DNA from: Massiliimalia sp964370215
GTDB lineage: Bacteria; Bacillota; Clostridia; Oscillospirales; Ruminococcaceae
Reading direction: 5' to 3'
DNA length: 35,266 nt
Assembly: GCA_964370215.1 (NCBI GenBank)
Contig: CAYJIM010000018.1
Span: 1-35,266, forward strand
Below, one piece after another: positions 15,515 through 21,910 of this stretch. Made by a program: the position numbers and the translations under genes. The notes under the pieces were generated by a model, which was not told the origin of the DNA, ran no database searches, and saw only the letters and a program-made list of their open reading frames with translations. How positions within the stretch are numbered: the first letter of the stretch is position 1; every line of letters starts with the position of its first letter.

Positions 15515-17896
15515 ATGAGTATTGATCAAAAATATTGTAAGACGTTAGAACTGCATAAAATATTGGAGGAGCTGACGGCATTTGCCGGTTGTGAGGCGGC
15601 AAAAGAGCAGATTATGCAAATTCGCCCACAGACCAATTTGCGAGTGGTGCGTGAGGAACTACTTCGCACCAACGACGCCTTTGAGTTGTCGGCAAAATTT
15701 GGCACCCCCTCCTTTTTCAACCTAAAGGATCCGTCGGCACTGTTGCAGTTGGCCGATGCCGGTGGGTTGTTGACGTTGCGTGCATTTTTACAGCTGGCAG
15801 AGGTGCTCAGACAGGTGCGCCTGTTGGTGGAATGGCACCGTCAGTGTGCTTCCATGACCCATGGGTTGCAGGAGTTGTTTGAAGCACTCTGCCCCAATCA
15901 GTCGCTGGAAAAACGCATTGGTGCAGTGGTGGTCAATGAGGAGCAGGTAGACGACTTTGCAAGTTTGGAGTTGGCGGATATTCGCCGTAAAATGCGCGCC
16001 AAACAGGTGGAAGCGAAACGGGCGATTGAACGGATCACCCGATCCAACAAATACCAAAAAATGTTACAGGACAACCTTGTCACCATGCGTGACGGACGGT
16101 TTGTCATTCCGGTGAAAGCGGAGTACCGCACCGAAGTGCCGGGGCTTGTGCACGATACGTCGGGCAGTGGGGCGACCCTCTTTATTGAACCGATGGCGGT
16201 GGTGGATGCCAACAACGAAATTCGTGTACTGGAAACGCAGGAACGTGCGGAAATTGAACGCATTTTATATGAATTGGGGGCTCTTTGTGCCAGTCATCGT
16301 GCTGAAATTACCCAAAACTTTCAAATTATTGTGGCGCTCAACATTTATTTTGCAAAATCCAATCTTGCCGCAAAAATGCGTGCACAAATGCCTGCAATGG
16401 TGGAGGATGGCAGTGTCATTTTGAAAGAGGCACGTCACCCGTTGATCGATCCGAAAAAAGTCGTTCCCATTTCAGTGGAATTGGGGAGTAGTTATCGCAC
16501 CTTGGTGGTTACAGGTCCCAACACAGGGGGGAAAACGGTCACCCTCAAAACCATCGGGTTGTTGAGCTTGATGGCGATGTGTGGTCTACTGGTACCGGCA
16601 CGTGCCGGCACCACCCTGTCGGTTTTTGATCAAATCTTGGTCGACATTGGGGATGAGCAGAGCATTGAACAGAGCCTGTCGACCTTCTCGGGGCATATGA
16701 CCAACATTGTTTCCATTTTACAGCGGGCGAATGCAAAGTCGCTGGTGTTGATGGATGAGCTCGGCAGTGGGACCGACCCCATTGAGGGGGCGGCCATTGC
16801 GATTGCTATTTTGGAGCAGTTGAAGGCGCAGGGGTGTGTCATCGCCTCCACCACTCACTATCCAGAATTGAAACTGTACGCCATCGAAACGCCACAGGTG
16901 GAAAATGCCTGCTGTGAATTTGATGTCAAGACGTTGCAACCGACTTATAAACTGCTGATCGGCGTGCCGGGGCGTTCCAACGCATTTGCCATTTCCCGTA
17001 AATTGGGACTGCCCGAAGAGGTGCTTGCCGAAGCGGATCGCTTGCTATCCCATCAGGATAAGTCGCTGGAAGGGGTCATCCAACGCTTGGAGGATGCAAG
17101 ACAGGCGTTTGAGGATCAAAAGGCGACGGCAAATCAACAAAAAAACCATTATCAGAAGAAATTGCGAGAGGTGGAGCAGGCACGTGAGGAACTGCAAAAG
17201 CAACAGGAACAGGTGTTGGAGCAGGCCAGAGAACAGGCACGCAAACTGGTCGAACAGGTGAAATTTGATGCCGAACTGTTGATGGAAGAACTGGACGACC
17301 TGAGAAAACAAAAGGAACACGAGGAGTTTTCCAAACGCACCGCATTGGCACGCGGACAACTGCGTGGACAGCTGGATGACCTACACCGTCAGGCAAACCC
17401 TGTCACCGAGCGCAAAAACGACGGATACAAATTGCCACGCAAACTAAAAGTTGGGGACAGCGTGCATTTGGTGGACATCGACAAACCGGCGGTGGTGCTC
17501 GAATTGCCGGATCGATCCGGTATGGTGTCGGTGCAGGCGGGCATTATGAAAATGCGTGTCAAGCAGGACACCTTGCGTTTGGTGGAACAAAAGAATCCTT
17601 ACAAACCAAAAGGCAAAGTCCTGCGTTCGGTGCGTAGCAATGCCGAACGGACGGGGCAAAGTGAACTGGATCTACGTGGAAAAATGGTGGAGGAAGCGTT
17701 GATGGAGGTGGACTTTTTCATCGACCGTGCAATGCTGTCGCATCTGGACAACGTCACCATCATTCACGGGAAAGGTACCGGTGCTTTGCGTAAAGCGGTA
17801 CAGGAGCATCTCAAGCGACACAAAGGGGTCAAATCCTACCGCTTAGGCGTGTTTGGCGAAGGGGAAAGTGGCGTGACCATTGCTACCCTAAAATAG
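15515..17896 (+). CDS. mutS2: Endonuclease MutS2
   Basis: A 793-residue protein with MutS core and clamp domains, an ATPase domain, and a C-terminal Smr nuclease domain. Walker A is GPNTGGKT (residues 334-341), and LVLMDELGSGTDP is the Walker B/signature region. A long Gln/Glu-rich coiled coil follows (about 520-640). Smr motifs are LDLRG (from 718) and HGKGTGALR. MutS2 suppresses homologous recombination and, in Bacillus, also acts on collided ribosomes. ATG 15515 has GAGGAAG upstream; the in-frame extension into recO is not used. It is the last gene of the phoH-recO run. Confidence 0.95.
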   Translation: MSIDQKYCKTLELHKILEELTAFAGCEAAKEQIMQIRPQTNLRVVREELLRTNDAFELSAKFGTPSFFNLKDPSALLQLADAGGLLTLRAFLQLAEVLRQVRLLVEWHRQCASMTHGLQELFEALCPNQSLEKRIGAVVVNEEQVDDFASLELADIRRKMRAKQVEAKRAIERITRSNKYQKMLQDNLVTMRDGRFVIPVKAEYRTEVPGLVHDTSGSGATLFIEPMAVVDANNEIRVLETQERAEIERILYELGALCASHRAEITQNFQIIVALNIYFAKSNLAAKMRAQMPAMVEDGSVILKEARHPLIDPKKVVPISVELGSSYRTLVVTGPNTGGKTVTLKTIGLLSLMAMCGLLVPARAGTTLSVFDQILVDIGDEQSIEQSLSTFSGHMTNIVSILQRANAKSLVLMDELGSGTDPIEGAAIAIAILEQLKAQGCVIASTTHYPELKLYAIETPQVENACCEFDVKTLQPTYKLLIGVPGRSNAFAISRKLGLPEEVLAEADRLLSHQDKSLEGVIQRLEDARQAFEDQKATANQQKNHYQKKLREVEQAREELQKQQEQVLEQAREQARKLVEQVKFDAELLMEELDDLRKQKEHEEFSKRTALARGQLRGQLDDLHRQANPVTERKNDGYKLPRKLKVGDSVHLVDIDKPAVVLELPDRSGMVSVQAGIMKMRVKQDTLRLVEQKNPYKPKGKVLRSVRSNAERTGQSELDLRGKMVEEALMEVDFFIDRAMLSHLDNVTIIHGKGTGALRKAVQEHLKRHKGVKSYRLGVFGEGESGVTIATLK

Positions 17897-17909
17897 CGAT
17901 CGGTATAAT
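17880..17909 (+). promoter_or_regulatory. Possible promoter with overlapping inverted repeat
   Basis: TTGCTA (17880-17885), 18-bp spacer, TATAAT (17904-17909). The -10 is framed by CGATC (17897-17901) and GATCG (17910-17914), which could be an operator. A terminator follows only about 25 bp downstream of the -10. Confidence 0.35.
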
Positions 17910-17933
17910 GATCGTAAAAATAGCATAAGAATG

Positions 17934-17972
17934 AAAAGGCAACCCATGTCATGCCATGTGGTTGCCTTTTTG
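17934..17972 (+). terminator. Rho-independent terminator after mutS2
   Basis: AAAAGGCAACC (17934-17944) pairs with GGTTGCCTTTT (17960-17970), with an inner CATG/CATG pairing, ending in TTTTT. It lies only 18 bp before the start of the next gene, so it could also act as an attenuator. Confidence 0.8.
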
Positions 17973-17989
17973 AAGGAAAGGGTGATCTT

Positions 17990-18295
17990 ATGCTGTTTTC
18001 ACAACTGTTGGAAAAGGATATTTTTTGCATCACCGACGGCAGACATCTGGGGTATCTGGATGATTTAGAGGTGGATATTGAAGCGGATCGACTGCTTGCC
18101 ATCATCTGCAAGGGCAGACCGGGACTGTTTTCGCTGATGGAGCAGGAAGGGTTGCGTATTCCGGTAGAACAAATCTACCTGATTGGCGCGGATAGCATTT
18201 TGGTGAACTGTCCAAACAATGCAAGGGAGTCCGGTGGGAGACGATCGCATTTTTTGGAGCGGTTTTTTCACAATTCGTGTTTTGGGGATTTTTAG
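17990..18295 (+). CDS. YlmC/YmxH family PRC-barrel sporulation protein
   Basis: A 101-residue protein of which about the first 80 form a PRC-barrel: SQLLEKDIFCITDGRHLGYLDDLEVDIEADRLLAIIC, then IPVEQIYLIGADSILV. The YlmC/YmxH family is conserved in spore formers; its molecular role is unclear. ATG 17990 follows AAAGGGTG. The open frame begins earlier at 17951, but that start is inside the terminator hairpin. The last 25 residues (SGGRRSHFLERFFHNSCFGDF) are basic and unlike the family core. It has its own spacing from mutS2, and a new promoter follows it. Confidence 0.8.
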   Translation: MLFSQLLEKDIFCITDGRHLGYLDDLEVDIEADRLLAIICKGRPGLFSLMEQEGLRIPVEQIYLIGADSILVNCPNNARESGGRRSHFLERFFHNSCFGDF

Positions 18296-18425
18296 CTGCC
18301 TCGAAGCATTGGATATGATCTGGGAAAAGTAACGGAAAATGACAAATTTGAGGGTAAAATTTTGAAAATTGCCTCATCATTGTCACTAAAATGTTATTTT
18401 TATCGCAAGAATTTCGCGAGGATGC

Positions 18426-18454
18426 TTGACTTTTGATGACAAAAAAGGGATAAT
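18426..18454 (+). promoter_or_regulatory. Strong sigma-A-type promoter for the signal-peptidase-like gene
   Basis: TTGACT (18426-18431), 17-bp spacer, GATAAT (18449-18454). It lies within the 225-bp gap between the PRC-barrel gene and the next gene. The rest of that gap (18296-18425) shows no other structure I can support. The transcript leader would be about 60 nt. Confidence 0.75.
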
Positions 18455-18520
18455 GGGATAAGAGTATGTCCGACAGCGATAGGGATTTTGTCGGAGATTG
18501 TATACACAGGAGGTTTACTG

Positions 18521-19999
18521 ATGAGTACAAAAACACAAACGAAAAAAACCAAAGCATTACAAGCCTTTGCCTTTGTCGTGTTGGCATTGGCACTCATTCT
18601 TTCGGCACTGACACTGGTCTTGCGTTCTGCCCTTACCGGTGCAGAAGCAGAAAAAGCGGTGCCCTCTATTTTTGGGCAACAGATCATTCCGGTTTCCGGC
18701 GATAAATTTGAGTCGATCGGTGTGGATCAAAACAGTCTGGTGGTGCTACAGGCAATAGGTGAAGAGCCTGTCAATGTTGGGGATGTTGTCGTGTTTGACA
18801 CCCCGATCGGGTTCATCGACAACTCTGCCTACGGCACTTTTAGTATGGGGATCATCACGGAGATGGAAACCGACACAGGGGCTGTGCTTTACACCATTCA
18901 AGGGTTGGGACAAAATGGCGACACCACCGTTGATGCAGCGACGGTACGTGGTATTGCAGATACCCAAATCGCAATGCTTGGGGGGATGTTTTCCAGTATT
19001 GCAGCAGGTACAGGCGTGATTTACTTTATCGTTTGCCCACTCTTTGCCTATATTGCGGTACAGCTTTTGGTGGTGGTCATCCGTGTGTTGTCGAGCAAAC
19101 CGGATGAAGAGGACGATGAGGACGACGATGCCGTACCGGTACGGGTGCAGGCAGAAGGTAAAAGCGTTTCCTCTATCAAGTCGGCTACACCACAAACCGA
19201 AGATCTACAAAAGTATGAGGGATTGAAGCAGGGAAATACTACTCCATTGCCGACCGGCAGAGTGTCTGGCAATACCGAACCGCTCAAGTTGCAGTTTGAC
19301 AAAAAGAAAACGGCGAAATCAGTGGTGGATGTCAAATCCCAAACATTTACCACTTCGATGAGCAAACAAACCGGCAATGTGACAGCAAAGCCCACAAGCC
19401 CTGCACCGGATGGCGATGAAATCAGCGCAATGCTGTTGGCATCGATGAAGGGTCAGCCGAAAGCGACGACAGCACCGACCAAGGAAGCAGAAGACGCGAA
19501 GGTGGCATCGACAGAAGAGTCGGTCAATCCTGTATTTGGGTTGCTGGATGAACAGCGTTCTCCGGCACGCAGTGACGAATTTCGTTCGGTACTGGATATG
19601 GTAGACGACATGCTCAGTGAAATCAAACAGGAACAAGCACAGGAAGCAGCGGCCGCGCCAACTAAAGTGGTGGTGCAGGAAGAACAATCGGCAGACTTGG
19701 CGGAAGTGGAAGCCATCATACGTGAATCGGAACAACAGGCAACCCAAGAGTTTAACCTTTCTTCGCTACATACCGAAAAGGAAAAACAAGCGGATTTTGT
19801 ACGCGATGAAAACAGCCAACAAATTCTTGATAACATTTTGATTGAATTGAAAGACAACGCGTTGAACGTACAGTTTGACAATGTGAAATCCCAAGCGGTT
19901 GACATCGAAAAAACGACAGGGCAGGGGTTCACCATCGATACCCCAAAATACAAAGCCAATGTGAACATTACGTTGGATAAGAAAAAGAAATCGGAATAG
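18521..19999 (+). CDS. Signal peptidase I-like membrane protein, apparently inactive, with long cytoplasmic tail
   Basis: A 492-residue protein. There is a basic N terminus, a membrane segment (about 13-35), an extracytoplasmic domain (about 48-150), a second hydrophobic stretch (about 160-190), a DE-rich cluster (194-203) and about 290 polar, low-complexity residues. The domain follows the S26 signal peptidase/SipW plan: SGDKFESI (59-66) where SGSMEP is expected, GDVVVF (87-92), and QGLGQNGDTTVDAATVRG where the TKGDAN...D...V.G block is expected. The catalytic Ser is replaced by Asp61, and no His or Lys base is evident. The tail has short helical segments (301-310, 351-370, 392-404, 432-446). 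ATG 18521 follows AGGAGG. It is a single-gene unit with its own promoter and terminator. The S26 relation is inferred by eye; function is unknown. Confidence 0.75.
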   Translation: MSTKTQTKKTKALQAFAFVVLALALILSALTLVLRSALTGAEAEKAVPSIFGQQIIPVSGDKFESIGVDQNSLVVLQAIGEEPVNVGDVVVFDTPIGFIDNSAYGTFSMGIITEMETDTGAVLYTIQGLGQNGDTTVDAATVRGIADTQIAMLGGMFSSIAAGTGVIYFIVCPLFAYIAVQLLVVVIRVLSSKPDEEDDEDDDAVPVRVQAEGKSVSSIKSATPQTEDLQKYEGLKQGNTTPLPTGRVSGNTEPLKLQFDKKKTAKSVVDVKSQTFTTSMSKQTGNVTAKPTSPAPDGDEISAMLLASMKGQPKATTAPTKEAEDAKVASTEESVNPVFGLLDEQRSPARSDEFRSVLDMVDDMLSEIKQEQAQEAAAAPTKVVVQEEQSADLAEVEAIIRESEQQATQEFNLSSLHTEKEKQADFVRDENSQQILDNILIELKDNALNVQFDNVKSQAVDIEKTTGQGFTIDTPKYKANVNITLDKKKKSE

Positions 20000-20025
20000 T
20001 ATACGACGTCGAAAAACCAGCAACC

Positions 20026-20064
20026 GCAACAATGGTGAGCCTTGTCGCTCACCATTGTTGCTTT
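20026..20064 (+). terminator. Rho-independent terminator after the signal-peptidase-like gene
   Basis: A perfect 15-bp stem, GCAACAATGGTGAGC (20026-20040) / GCTCACCATTGTTGC (20047-20061), with loop CTTGTC and a short T tract (TTTCTG). The tail is weak, but the stem is very stable. Confidence 0.75.
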
Positions 20065-20100
20065 CTGTGTCACTGCATCTTGCAAATGTCGTTCATATAC

Positions 20101-20134
20101 ACATTACGTTGGATAAGAAAAAAAGTCGGAGTAA
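20101..20134 (+). pseudogene. Remnant copy of the 3' end of the signal-peptidase-like gene
   Basis: Bases 20101-20122 are identical to 19965-19986, the codons for the C-terminal ITLDKK. The following bases match the rest of that gene's end except for transitions AAA/AAG, GAA/GAG and stop TAG/TAA, with one base missing. The remnant thus ends like the parent gene, Ser-Glu-stop at 20126-20134. Confidence 0.45.
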
Positions 20135-20172
20135 CACATTAAGAAGAGTGTCTTTCTGTTTGGTCAAGGTGT

Positions 20173-20230
20173 AGTTTTAATCAACTTTTTTCAAAAAGTT
20201 GCAGGGTGTGGGACGGAGTCCTACGACCTT
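20173..20230 (+). repeat. Dispersed two-hairpin repeat, copy 2
   Basis: Hairpin one is CAACTTTTT (20182-20190) / AAAAAGTTG (20193-20201). Hairpin two is GTGGGAC (20208-20214) / GTCCTAC (20218-20224), with one G-U pair. It shares AGTTTT, the T/A-run core and CAGGGTGTGGGAC with copy 1 at 8014-8069. Confidence 0.7.
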
Positions 20231-20259
20231 ATATGCGTTAAAGAGTATTAGAGGGTGAA

Positions 20260-20290
20260 TTTCAAAACAATCCGGTGAATTGTTTTGAAA
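20260..20290. repeat. Intergenic hairpin
   Basis: TTTCAAAACAAT (20260-20271) and ATTGTTTTGAAA (20279-20290) form a perfect 12-bp stem with loop CCGGTGA. No U-run follows, so it is not an obvious terminator. Confidence 0.5.
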
Positions 20291-20292
20291 GA

Positions 20293-20323
20293 GGGAGATT
20301 TTACGATAAAAAATCTCCCTACA
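20293..20323 (-). repeat. GTAGGG-type palindromic repeat, copy 4
   Basis: On the minus strand it reads GTAGGGAGATTTT, a short loop, then AAAATCTCCC: a perfect 10-bp stem (20293-20302 / 20310-20319 on the plus strand). The GTAGGG entry links it to the three copies near 8.2 kb. Confidence 0.5.
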
Positions 20324-20386
20324 CCTAGCGCACACCGATAAGCATCCGGTCAGTACCGGCACGCATCCAATGCGTACCTTACCAGA

Positions 20387-20409
20387 CCCCCATCCCCCCA
20401 TCCCCACCC
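20387..20409 (-). other. G-quadruplex-type tract on the minus strand
   Basis: The plus strand reads CCCCC-AT-CCCCCC-AT-CCCC-A-CCC. The minus strand therefore has four G-runs of 3 to 6 with loops of 1-2 nt, a textbook intramolecular quadruplex pattern. It lies about 37 bp upstream of the infC -35. Confidence 0.65.
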
Positions 20410-20445
20410 GACAATATTTGCAAAAAAATAACATGCAAAAAAGTA

Positions 20446-20474
20446 TTGACAAGGACGTTTCGGTCTGCTATAAT
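20446..20474 (+). promoter_or_regulatory. Consensus promoter of infC-rpmI-rplT
   Basis: TTGACA (20446-20451), 17-bp spacer, TATAAT (20469-20474): both hexamers are perfect, and TGC before the -10 makes it extended too. A-tracts just upstream (20422-20443) look like an UP element. A very strong promoter fits a ribosomal operon. Confidence 0.92.
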
Positions 20475-20480
20475 AGATTA

Positions 20481-20636
20481 GAAAACAAAGCAGAACAACA
20501 GGTGCGTTCTCACCCATATGCGTCAAGCGACTGCAAGATGGGTCAATACAGAAAAACTTTCCCGATAAGGGACAAAGGTGTATTGGAGCGCAGACTGGAA
20601 ATGTCTGCGCTTTGTTTATTGTAAACATGGAGGTGC
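20481..20636 (+). promoter_or_regulatory. infC operon leader with attenuator (probable L20-type leader)
   Basis: A leader of about 155 nt. Internal pairings include ACCCAT (20512-20517) with ATGGGT (20538-20543), CAATACA with TGTATTG around a CTTTCCC-GATAA-GGGACAAAG hairpin, and a terminator stem AGCGCAGAC (20587-20595) / GTCTGCGCT (20603-20611) followed by TTGTTTATT. An early segment ACAAAGCAGA (20485-20494) can pair with the 3' arm of the terminator plus its tail (20604-20615), a possible antiterminator. In Bacillus this operon is controlled by L20 binding to its leader. Assigning the same mechanism here is inference from position and layout. Confidence 0.65.
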
Positions 20637-20642
20637 TTGATC

Positions 20643-21161
20643 ATTAACAACAAAGAACTACTCATCAATGAGGCGATTCGCGAACGTGAGATTCGTGTGG
20701 TTGACTCTGATGGCTCGCAGCTAGGTATTCTGTCCACCAAAGAAGCGATGGGGATCGCCGGTAACAAGAATTTGGATCTGGTTTGTATCGCGCCACAAGC
20801 AAAACCGCCTGTCTGTAAAATTATGGACTACGGCAAGTATCGCTACGAACAAGCGAAACGTGACAAGGAAGCGAAGAAAAATCAAAAGACCATTGAAATC
20901 AAAGAAGTCCGGATGTCTCTGAATATCGACACACACGATTTTAACACCAAGGTGAATGCGGCGAAAAAATTCTTGTCCGCAGGCTGCAAGGTGAAGGTTT
21001 CTGTGCGTTATCGTGGCCGTGAACTGGCACACCCGGAACTCGGCAAAGGGCTGATGGAACGTTTTAAAGAAGCGTGCGAAGAGGTAGGCGTTGTGGATAA
21101 GCAACCGAAAATGGAAGGCCGTAGTTTGGCGATGTTCATTGCGTCAAAACTTGCCAAATAG
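20643..21161 (+). CDS. infC: Translation initiation factor IF-3
   Basis: About 172 residues with both IF3 domains: the N-terminal LLINEAIREREIRVVDSDGSQLG, the linker of alternating Lys/Glu residues, and the C-terminal domain beginning KEVRMSLNIDTHDF. The frame is open from TTG 20637, but GGAGGTG (20629-20635) leaves only 3 nt to it. ATC 20640 and ATT 20643 lie at about 6 and 9 nt. infC in several bacteria, including Geobacillus and E. coli, starts at AUU for autoregulation. The ATT at 20643 gives an N terminus (M-NNKELLINE) close to the Geobacillus protein, so I chose it. It is the first gene of infC-rpmI-rplT. Confidence 0.94.
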   Translation: MNNKELLINEAIREREIRVVDSDGSQLGILSTKEAMGIAGNKNLDLVCIAPQAKPPVCKIMDYGKYRYEQAKRDKEAKKNQKTIEIKEVRMSLNIDTHDFNTKVNAAKKFLSAGCKVKVSVRYRGRELAHPELGKGLMERFKEACEEVGVVDKQPKMEGRSLAMFIASKLAK

Positions 21162-21202
21162 TAAACAGTCTTTGGACTGAGATCTTAAAGGAGGATTCTA
21201 AA

Positions 21203-21400
21203 ATGCCTAAAGTAAAAACTCATAGTGGTGCGAAAAAGCGTTTTAAACTGACCAAAAACGGTAAAGTAAAACGTGCGCATGCGTTCAAATCCCATATTTT
21301 GAACAAAAAGACCAGCAAACGTAAACGTGGTCTGCGCAAAGGGGCATACGCTGACAAAACAAACGTTGCAGCGATCAAATTGCTGATCCCATACAAATAA
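21203..21400 (+). CDS. rpmI: 50S ribosomal protein L35
   Basis: A 65-residue, strongly basic protein with the L35 signature MPKVKTHSGAKKRFKLT and the ending LIPYK. The length is normal. AAAGGAGGA lies 8 nt before ATG 21203. It is the middle gene of the infC-rpmI-rplT operon, 41 bp after infC and 50 bp before rplT. Codon use (AAA, CGT, GGT) fits a highly expressed gene. Confidence 0.98.
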   Translation: MPKVKTHSGAKKRFKLTKNGKVKRAHAFKSHILNKKTSKRKRGLRKGAYADKTNVAAIKLLIPYK

Positions 21401-21450
21401 AAAATACTCGTCGGTAACGAGAGAGAACAAACTAGTGGAGGTAGAGAACT

Positions 21451-21804
21451 ATGGCTCGTATTAAAGGAGCAATGGCGACTCGTAAGAGAAGAAATAAAGT
21501 CCTGAAACTTGCAAAAGGTTACTGGGGCGGCAAAAGCAAACTGTTTAAAACAGCAAAAGAAGCGGTAATGAAATCCGGTCAATACGCATACATCGGCCGT
21601 AAACAAAAGAAACGTAACTTCAGACAACTGTGGATCACCAGAATTTCTGCTGGCTGCAAAATGAATGGCATGAACTACTCGACATTCATGAACGGGCTGA
21701 AAAAAGCAGGGATCACTTTGAACCGTAAAATGCTTGCTGAAATTGCAATTCATGATGCGGCTGCTTTCACCGCACTTTGCGAAAAAGCAAAACAAGCACT
21801 GTAA
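21451..21804 (+). CDS. rplT: 50S ribosomal protein L20
   Basis: A 117-residue basic protein of standard length. It begins with MARIKGAMATRKRRNKVLK and has the KGYWGGKS and LWITRI elements of L20. L20 binds 23S rRNA early in 50S assembly and, in Bacillus, represses its own operon by binding the leader. The leader at 20481-20636 is the likely target here. GGAGGTAG precedes ATG 21451. A terminator follows directly. Confidence 0.98.
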   Translation: MARIKGAMATRKRRNKVLKLAKGYWGGKSKLFKTAKEAVMKSGQYAYIGRKQKKRNFRQLWITRISAGCKMNGMNYSTFMNGLKKAGITLNRKMLAEIAIHDAAAFTALCEKAKQAL

Positions 21805-21817
21805 TATTCAAGTAACT

Positions 21818-21848
21818 CGCCCGTGTCACTCTGACTCGGGCGTGTTTT
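21818..21848 (+). terminator. Rho-independent terminator after rplT
   Basis: CGCCCGTGTCA (21818-21828) and TGACTCGGGCG (21832-21842) form an 11-bp stem with one mismatch and loop CTC, followed by TGTTTTCGTT. Confidence 0.85.
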
Positions 21849-21868
21849 CGTTCTCACATGGCTTTTTG

Positions 21869-21889
21869 ATCGGGTAAATGTGACCCGAT
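21869..21889. repeat. Hairpin before the rRNA methyltransferase gene
   Basis: ATCGGGT (21869-21875) and ACCCGAT (21883-21889) form a perfect 7-bp stem around AAATGTG. It lies 22 bp before the next start and has no U-run. It could be an operator or a leader hairpin; the role is unknown. Confidence 0.4.
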
Positions 21890-21910
21890 GGGTTTGAAAA
21901 AGAGGGGAAA

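Larger units (their letters stand above)
20000..20642. other. Repeat-rich intergenic region and infC control region
   Basis: About 640 bp without a gene. In order it holds the terminator (20026-20064), a remnant duplicate of the upstream gene's tail (20101-20134), copy 2 of the two-hairpin repeat (20173-20230), two further hairpins (20260-20319), small palindromes CCGGT-cagt-ACCGG (20346-20359) and ACGCAT-cca-ATGCGT (20361-20375), a C-rich tract (20387-20409), the infC promoter (20446-20474) and a structured leader (20481-20636). Confidence 0.75.

Noticed and set aside
18296..18425. A possible small RNA or riboswitch in the gap after the PRC-barrel gene
   Set aside because: No convincing stem, terminator or conserved motif was found before the promoter at 18426.
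20370..20624. An 84-codon open frame across the infC promoter and leader
   Set aside because: It begins in the C-rich tract and runs through promoter and terminator elements; it is not coding.
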